From positions 23,444,001 to 23,508,000 of the forward strand of contig CM053152.1 in assembly GCA_028571685.1 (NCBI GenBank): a DNA stretch of 64,000 nucleotides. The letters run 5' to 3'. Positions 58,604 through 64,000 of this stretch are shown here, piece after piece. Position 1 is the first letter of the stretch; each line of letters starts with the position of its first letter. Position numbers and translations under genes: made by a program. The stretch comes from Heterohyrax brucei. Lineage: Eukaryota; Chordata; Mammalia; Hyracoidea; Procaviidae. The notes under the pieces were generated by a model. The model was not told the origin of the DNA and ran no database searches. It saw nothing but the letters and a program-made list of their open reading frames with translations.

Positions 58604-59117
58604 TGTTTTAGTCAGCTAGTGCTGCTCTAGCAGAAAATACCACAGAGTGGATGGCTTTAACAAAGGAAGGTTTATTTTTACACAGTCCGGTAGGCTACAT
58701 GTCCAATGTCTGCTCCAGGGGAAGGCTTTCCCCGTGTCAGCTCTGGGGGAAAGTCTGGTATTGCATCAGTCTTTGTCCAGGGAGCGTCTTGGCGTAGGAA
58801 CCTCACATTTGAAGGATGTGCTCTTCTCCCGGTGCTGCTACTTTGATGGTGTGAAGTTCCCAATTCTCTGCTTCCTTCTCTTTCCCTTTATCTGTGTGGG
58901 ACAAAAGGATTAAGGGCGGGGCAAGCCATACTCTAGAAAAAGTCCCTTTACGTGGGAGGAGGGAGGTAATTCTATGAAGAGATTTACAGTCCCACCCTAA
59001 TGTTTTAATATACAGCACAGGAAAATCACAATGGAAGACAATCACAATACATTGGGAATCATGGCCCAGCCACATGGCTACACCTGTTTTTGGAGGGACA
59101 GAGTTTCAATCCATGAC
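58604..59117 (-). mobile_element. Solo MaLR-like LTR
   Basis: Reverse-strand relative of the LTR at 17.58 kb, matching over its full length (TGTTTTAGTCAGCTAGTGCT to the CCATGAC end). Flanks AGCCC and AGCCT look like a 5-bp duplication with one change. It is 47 bp downstream of RIOK3 exon 7. Confidence 0.85.
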
Positions 59118-59567
59118 AGCCTGTTCTTCCCCGGTATTAACAGATTTACATAAAACCTAAGTTAGCACTGCATGGCAAGCAAAGTAGTGTTGTTACAGAA
59201 AGTCTAGACAGTACAGGGATGTATGAAGAAAAGCACCGTCATCTTAATCCTACCACCCTGAAAAGCCTATTAATAATTTTGTGTGGTGTCTTCCAGTCTT
59301 TTTTCCTACACAGATATTTTTTTTTACATTACTGCAGTCTTACTACATAAGATTTTTCCTCTTCTGAATTTATATTTTGAGTTGAGAGCCACATGTTAAC
59401 ATTCTTTTGAAAATAATGTTTAGAGAGTAATCTTGTGAACATAACTATTTAACCTTTCCCTGTTTGTTTCTTTATAAATGTAAGGAGGAAAATTTCATGG
59501 GTGCTGAAATTTCTAGTCTCAGACTTTTTTTATTCCTTTGGATTTTAGTGTCCCTGAATACACACAT
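59118..59567. other. RIOK3 intron 7, unassigned part
   Basis: No repeat or exon recognised. Confidence 0.4.
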
Positions 59568-59571
59568 GGAA

Positions 59572-59718
59572 ACTCTTGTGGTGTAGTGGTTACGTGCTAT
59601 ACGTGCTAACCAAAAGGTTGGCATTTTGAATCCACTAGGTGTTCATTGAGAACTGTGTGGGGCAGTTCTCCTCTGTCCTGTAGGGTCTCTGTGAGTCAGA
59701 AAGCAGTGGGTTTTTGGA
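59572..59718 (+). repeat. AfroSINE
   Basis: Plus-strand copy ('gtggtgtagtggttacgtgc'). Confidence 0.85.
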
Positions 59719-59831
59719 GTATACATACATATTTACGTACATGTACTTACGTCCATATTTCACGAGTCTCTGTTCCTCCCAGTCGTATGAGGCAGAATGC
59801 ATCTAAATAAGAAGAGCCTAATTGTGAACCA

Positions 59832-59995
59832 AAAACCCCGGTGCTGCAGTGGTTAAGAGCTTGGCTGGTGACCAAAAAGTCAGCAGTTTAAATCCACCAG
59901 TCTCTCTGGAAAACTCTGTGGAGCAGTTCTACTTTGTCCTGTAGGGTTACTATGAATTGGAATCAACTCAGTGGCAATGGGTTTGGTTTTTGGTT
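59832..59995 (+). repeat. AfroSINE
   Basis: Plus-strand copy with tail 'gggtttggtttttggtttg'. Confidence 0.85.
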
Positions 59996-60004
59996 TGAGA
60001 TTCC

Positions 60005-60168
60005 AGGGAGCCCTCACAGTGCAGCAGTTAAAAGTGTTCACATGCTGACGAGAAGGTCAATAGTTCAAACCTACCAGTCATTCACAGGAGAAAGATGCAA
60101 CAGTTTGCTTCCATAAAAGTTTGGAAACCCTATGCAGTAGTTCTTCTCTGTGCTGTAGGGTTGCTACG
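60005..60168 (+). repeat. AfroSINE, long-body, cut at its 3' end
   Basis: Carries 'caggagaaagatgcaacagt' and 'tgtgctgtagggttgctac', then switches abruptly to the mariner-like element. Confidence 0.75.
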
Positions 60169-60725
60169 AGGTCTGACAGTTAAGTATGCAAACTTCATTG
60201 TTCTAAGTGCTACATACCTCATTGCTGAATATCACTACGATCACCTTTGAAGTACATACCTTGGGAAGGTATGCACCGATGCCAGTGCCTGATTCACCCT
60301 TTAAAGCAATTTTGGGACACTTTCTGGAATGGCCACTGCGCACAGCTGCACAGTGGCGAGTTCGTGAACTTAATTGTATAGTGGTTTGTGAGGGAGTTTT
60401 TAGCTAGTAAACAAAGAACTGTATTGGGACACCCTACCTACTCACCAAATCTGGCCCCAGTGACTTTTTCCTTTACCTGAAGATAAAGAAAATACTGAAA
60501 GGAAGACATTTTGATAACATTCAGGACACCAAGGGTAATATAACAACATCTCTGATGGCTGTTCCAGAAAAAGAGTTCCAGAGTTGCACTGAAGGGTGGA
60601 TTAGGTGCTGACATCAATGTGTAGCTTCCCAAGGGAAGTACTTTGGAGGTGACCGTAGTGATATTCAGCAGTGAGGTAAGTAGCACTTTTTCTAGGATTA
60701 GTTCCACAAATTTGCAGTCCTTCTA
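60169..60725 (+). mobile_element. Mariner-like element with long inverted ends
   Basis: 60430-60570 translates, with stops, to a mariner transposase C-terminal signature: P-T-Y-S-P-N-L-A-P then DFxFYLKIKK and a GRHFDNIQD-type run (compare YSPDLAPSDFFLFPKLKK of mariners). The first about 130 bp (60210-60320) pair, reversed, with 60580-60690. Total length 0.56 kb against 1.3 kb for a full mariner, so it is internally rearranged. The outer ends (tctgacagttaagtatgcaa) are degraded. Confidence 0.7.
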
Positions 60726-60819
60726 TGAGAGCCCAGTTGCAACAAAACATTATCACTGCAGCAGAGACACTGCAGCCTAGTGTTTGTATTGTATTATTGG
60801 AGAGGATTTAAGAGGCAGA

Positions 60820-60985
60820 TAGCAGGTATTAATGATGAAAGCTACTGTATTTTGACTATTTCCTTTGTATCAGATTCTAATACCTTCAGCAGCATAATTC
60901 CCACTTTGTAGATGAGTATCCAAGATGTTTTTGGAATTAGGGAGCTAGTAAGTGGTAGAGCAAAACTGATCCTGGATTTGACCCA
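60820..60985 (-). repeat. MIR SINE
   Basis: Reverse MIR landmarks: 'cccactttgtagatgagtat', then gagctagtaagtggtagagc and cctggatttgaccc. Confidence 0.75.
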
Positions 60986-61560
60986 AAGCCTATGTTCTTT
61001 CTACCATGGAGGCCTTTGATAACTGCTTGGTGGGAAGACATGCTGATTCCCATCTGCATAACTCTGATTACTGCCTTTAAATAATGCTACGCTATTTAAG
61101 GAAATGTCTTTTAAAAAAGTCTAACCACATTTTAGATCTTAACCCTCATAACTTTTATTACAAGGACTTAGATTACTGAAGAATAACATGGGAAAGAGAA
61201 AAGTTTTAAAAAGTGGAATCTGTTCTGAAATGTACTTACACCAGTAAAATGAAATCAGTTGGTTACTTATCTTTGACAGCAGCTGACCAGGCTGACCACC
61301 TCAGCTACTGGTTTACTTTAACATTGTTTGAAAACAAAAGTTTTTACAAAAAGACACAAGCTGTTCCTGTTTCTTTTAGGTTTAAAGAGTTTTTACTGTG
61401 TAATTAGGGGATTCAAATAATTATTCTCTTCTTTCCCTTTAGTTTTTAATTCTTGAACTAGTCTCATTATCTAAACAAGACTTGTAATAATTAAAAGTCT
61501 TCAAATAAAGATGTCCTACTTTTGACAGCTCCTGGCATCAATATCTGTGAAGCTTTAGCA
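60986..61560. other. RIOK3 intron 7, unassigned part
   Basis: No repeat or exon recognised. I looked here for the next RIOK3 exon without success. Confidence 0.4.
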
Positions 61561-61561
61561 G

Positions 61562-62345
61562 GGTTTTTTTTTTTTTTTTGGTTAGTCTTGACAAATAGCT
61601 GTGCAAGGTTACATGATTCCACAACTCATAGATATTATTAGTTTATTATCAAAATGGGTGCTCTGTTGACCACACATTTTATGCATTATGTGAAATTTAC
61701 AGTGCACATAGTCGTCTCACTGACAGCAATTCAATGTTTAATCAAAGAATTTAAGACAACGGTCTGTTGCCCATCTGACAACACCTCTGTGTCAATGAAC
61801 TGCACATTCCAATGAAAATGTCATCACTCTTCGTCATAGTGTACACGAGAATCCATTCCAATCAATTTCTTGCCAAGCACAAGAACTGGGGCTTTTGTTG
61901 ACCATAGCGTGGCAGGTTTTGCATCTGTACTTGAAGCTGCACCCTTACAAGATTGTTTTAACTCAAGAACTGAAGTCCAATGACCACAGATAGTGCCATA
62001 CATTTTCTGACTGGGCTCTGTAGCAATTGGAAGTTGACCCTACTTTTGGCTGAAAAATTGTCTTCAGCTACGAGGCACATTTTTGGATGAATGGTTCTGG
62101 GGCTAGGAGAAACCAATGGAGATTCAAAGGCATCCACATCATCCCCCAAAAGTTACTGCTTGATGTGGATTTTGGTCCAGTGAAATAACTGGCCCTTAGG
62201 TTCCCAGATGAACAAGGAGAGGCTGTGACTGTCAATGTCAAAAGATATTGGCTATGATGACTGATTAGTTTTGGCCCCATTTGGAAGATGTCACAGCAGC
62301 CATTTACCCGAAGTTCTTTTCCGCACATAATGCTATCAGATGTAC
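61562..62345 (-). pseudogene. Likely processed pseudogene, parent unknown
   Basis: The minus strand ends in an A run (61562-61580 as T on +), with AATAAA upstream on that strand near 61640. It has two open pieces: 62068-62328 (86 codons) and 61958-62149 (63 codons). One frame reads FDIDSHSLSLFIWEPKGQLF then HWTKIHIKQ and DDVDAFESPLVSPSPRTI; another ends LVLGKKLIGMDSRVHYDEE before a stop. It looks like one mRNA with several frameshifts and no introns. I do not recognise the parent, and no target duplication was found. Confidence 0.5.
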
Positions 62346-63610
62346 TTCAAAATAATAAAACAAAACTGTGTCATTTAAGTTCAAAGACAGGACACCCTTA
62401 TTGGAAGACTCTGTGTTGAAGTACAGTGTTAAGTTTCAAAATGAAGAGAGTGACTTAAGTTTTTCAAGCTGATCTTCATCTAAACATTGAGCATCAATTC
62501 ATGGGATTATCCTGAGCATAAAAGAGACCATATTTGACAATATCTGGTACATATTAATCATTTATTTATTCCTTAAGCTTTGTTTACCTCTTTCCAAGTC
62601 TCAATTCTTGTTGTTCTGAAACCAGGCAAATATAATTTAATGGCACATGGTGATAAATTAAAACTTAAAGAATTAAAATGAAAAATCATCTAAAAAAAGT
62701 AATCATCAGCATATCTACCCTTGCTCCATAGATTTTTTCCAAAGATAACCAGTATTAATGTTTTTCATTTGAGTCTTTCAGAAATTTTTATATGTGTCTT
62801 TCTTATTTTGTTTATATAAAAAGAACTTACGCTGTATATTCAGGATCTTAGTTTTTTTTACTGAGTACATTCTAAATCTTCATGTGTTATTAGCTGGTAC
62901 TGCCCATCCAAGTGATGTCAAGTAGGCAGTCAGATAAATAAGTCTCAAGTCCTGGTGAAGGTCACTCTTGGCATAGACATGGGAGAGTTTTCCATATGGG
63001 GATGGTATTTAAAGCCATAAATGCTAAATAAACTTTCCCAGGAAGAGAAAGTAGTTAATAGGGAAGCCAGTCAGTGGGAGAATATAGTATAGAGGATGTC
63101 CTTGGTAGTTTGATTCAAATTCTGCTCTCTGGAAATACAATTCCTTTCCAGATTAACATCCCTTCATATGTTTAAAAGTAAATGTCTCTTGTTGTAAGAA
63201 GCAACGTCAGCTGGACTTTTCAGGGAATAAATGTTAGGCTTGTTTTATACTCTCAAAAAGCTTATGCCATAGCCAGGAGGAGAACATTACAGTAGGAACC
63301 CTTATTGAAGATAATTACATAACTGAATACACAGTTACGTGAGGCTGTGTGCTGTAAAAGTAGAGAACAAGACAAGATTATATAGTCAGGCACATTTAGG
63401 AAAGATGTCTTAATAAAGTTAGATGTCAACCTGAATTTCAAAAATAAGCCAGAAAACCTATGCTGAGAGAGGCTAGTTGTAGAATTTTTGTGGTGTACTA
63501 CCTATTTAGACTTTAAAAGTAATGTAGGAAATAATTTATTTGATAGATGTTTATGTGTGTATATTTATGTATGTATCCTTTTAAATTGAAGAACTAGAAG
63601 GGTGCTATAA
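62346..63610. other. RIOK3 intron 7, unassigned part
   Basis: No gene or repeat recognised with any confidence. Confidence 0.4.
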
Positions 63611-63614
63611 AATT

Positions 63615-64000
63615 ATTTTTTTTATTTTTATTTTTATTTAACATAACTGAGTGAAAATGTGCATTCACGTATAAATTTACTTGCCCCCCTATATGCAGCT
63701 TCCACTGCTCTCCCTGTCCGGTGACTGCACACTATTCCTCTCTGCTCCATACATGTCTCATCCTCCCAACAGTCTCCTTTCCCTTCCTCTCCGTCCACTC
63801 TCCTTCCTCCAGCCAGAGGTCAGCAAGATGATATCCTATAGATGTATAGAACCATAAAGTGCTTCCAATATATGGTTACTCTGCATTGCCAAGTCCATTC
63901 CATTCCTGTCCAAAGAGTGGACCTTTGTTATAATTTATGGGAAAGGGCAGCATCAGGGCAGGGGGCCATGCTCTCAGAGGAACCCCAAAACTGCTGGGCC
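63615..64000 (-). mobile_element. L1 3' end, runs off right edge
   Basis: Same L1 3'UTR as at 38.17 and 51.2 kb, antisense to RIOK3, with a T-rich run at 63615-63640 on the + strand. Continues past the window. Confidence 0.85.

Overview
This is nuclear DNA from a placental mammal and almost certainly from an afrotherian, most likely an elephant or close relative. More than twenty copies of a tRNA-derived SINE with the AfroSINE body are present on both strands. There is also one SINE with a tRNA-Gly(GCC) head, and several long L1 elements that share one distinctive 3' end. The host gene is RIOK3 (RIO kinase 3, + strand). Its CpG-island promoter and first coding exon lie near 31.5-31.9 kb, and coding exons 2-7 lie between 54.3 and 58.6 kb. 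The rest of the kinase domain lies beyond the right edge.

Layout. 0-2.3 kb: minus-strand gamma-type endogenous retrovirus (ERV) fossil that runs off the left edge, split by a MaLR internal fragment and an AfroSINE. 2.3-4 kb: mostly unrecognised, with a 26-bp minisatellite. 4.0-8.8 kb: L1 'A' (+), which keeps reverse transcriptase but lacks endonuclease. 9.4-11.1 kb: an older L1 tail. 11.8-17.2 kb: L1 'B' (+), which keeps endonuclease but lacks reverse transcriptase and is split by a beta-type ERV LTR. 17.3-19.6 kb: an LTR split by a very young MaLR-like provirus. 19.8-20.3 kb: L2. 20.8-27.9 kb: a two-LTR gamma-type ERV (+), a relative of the left-edge copy. 28-31 kb: LTR-derived and unassigned sequence, including a solo LTR with clean target duplications. 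31.5-32.1 kb: RIOK3 CpG island.

RIOK3 intron 1 (31.9-54.3 kb) is mostly repeats. It holds hAT and MaLR LTR fossils and many AfroSINEs, two of them tail-to-tail. A nearly complete antisense L1 'C' (38.2-47.7 kb) has swallowed a second, 3'-truncated L1 piece made of 5'UTR plus ORF1. Another antisense L1, 'D', was cut off only 56 bp before the exon 2 acceptor. The later introns carry MITE, MER5-like, MaLR and mariner-like fossils. A likely processed pseudogene and another L1 tail lie at 61.6-64 kb.

No CRISPR, bacterial or operon-like structure is present. Apart from RIOK3, every long open frame examined is a transposable-element remnant or chance. The most unusual material is the nested and partially deleted L1 copies and the pressure of transposons on RIOK3 intron 1.
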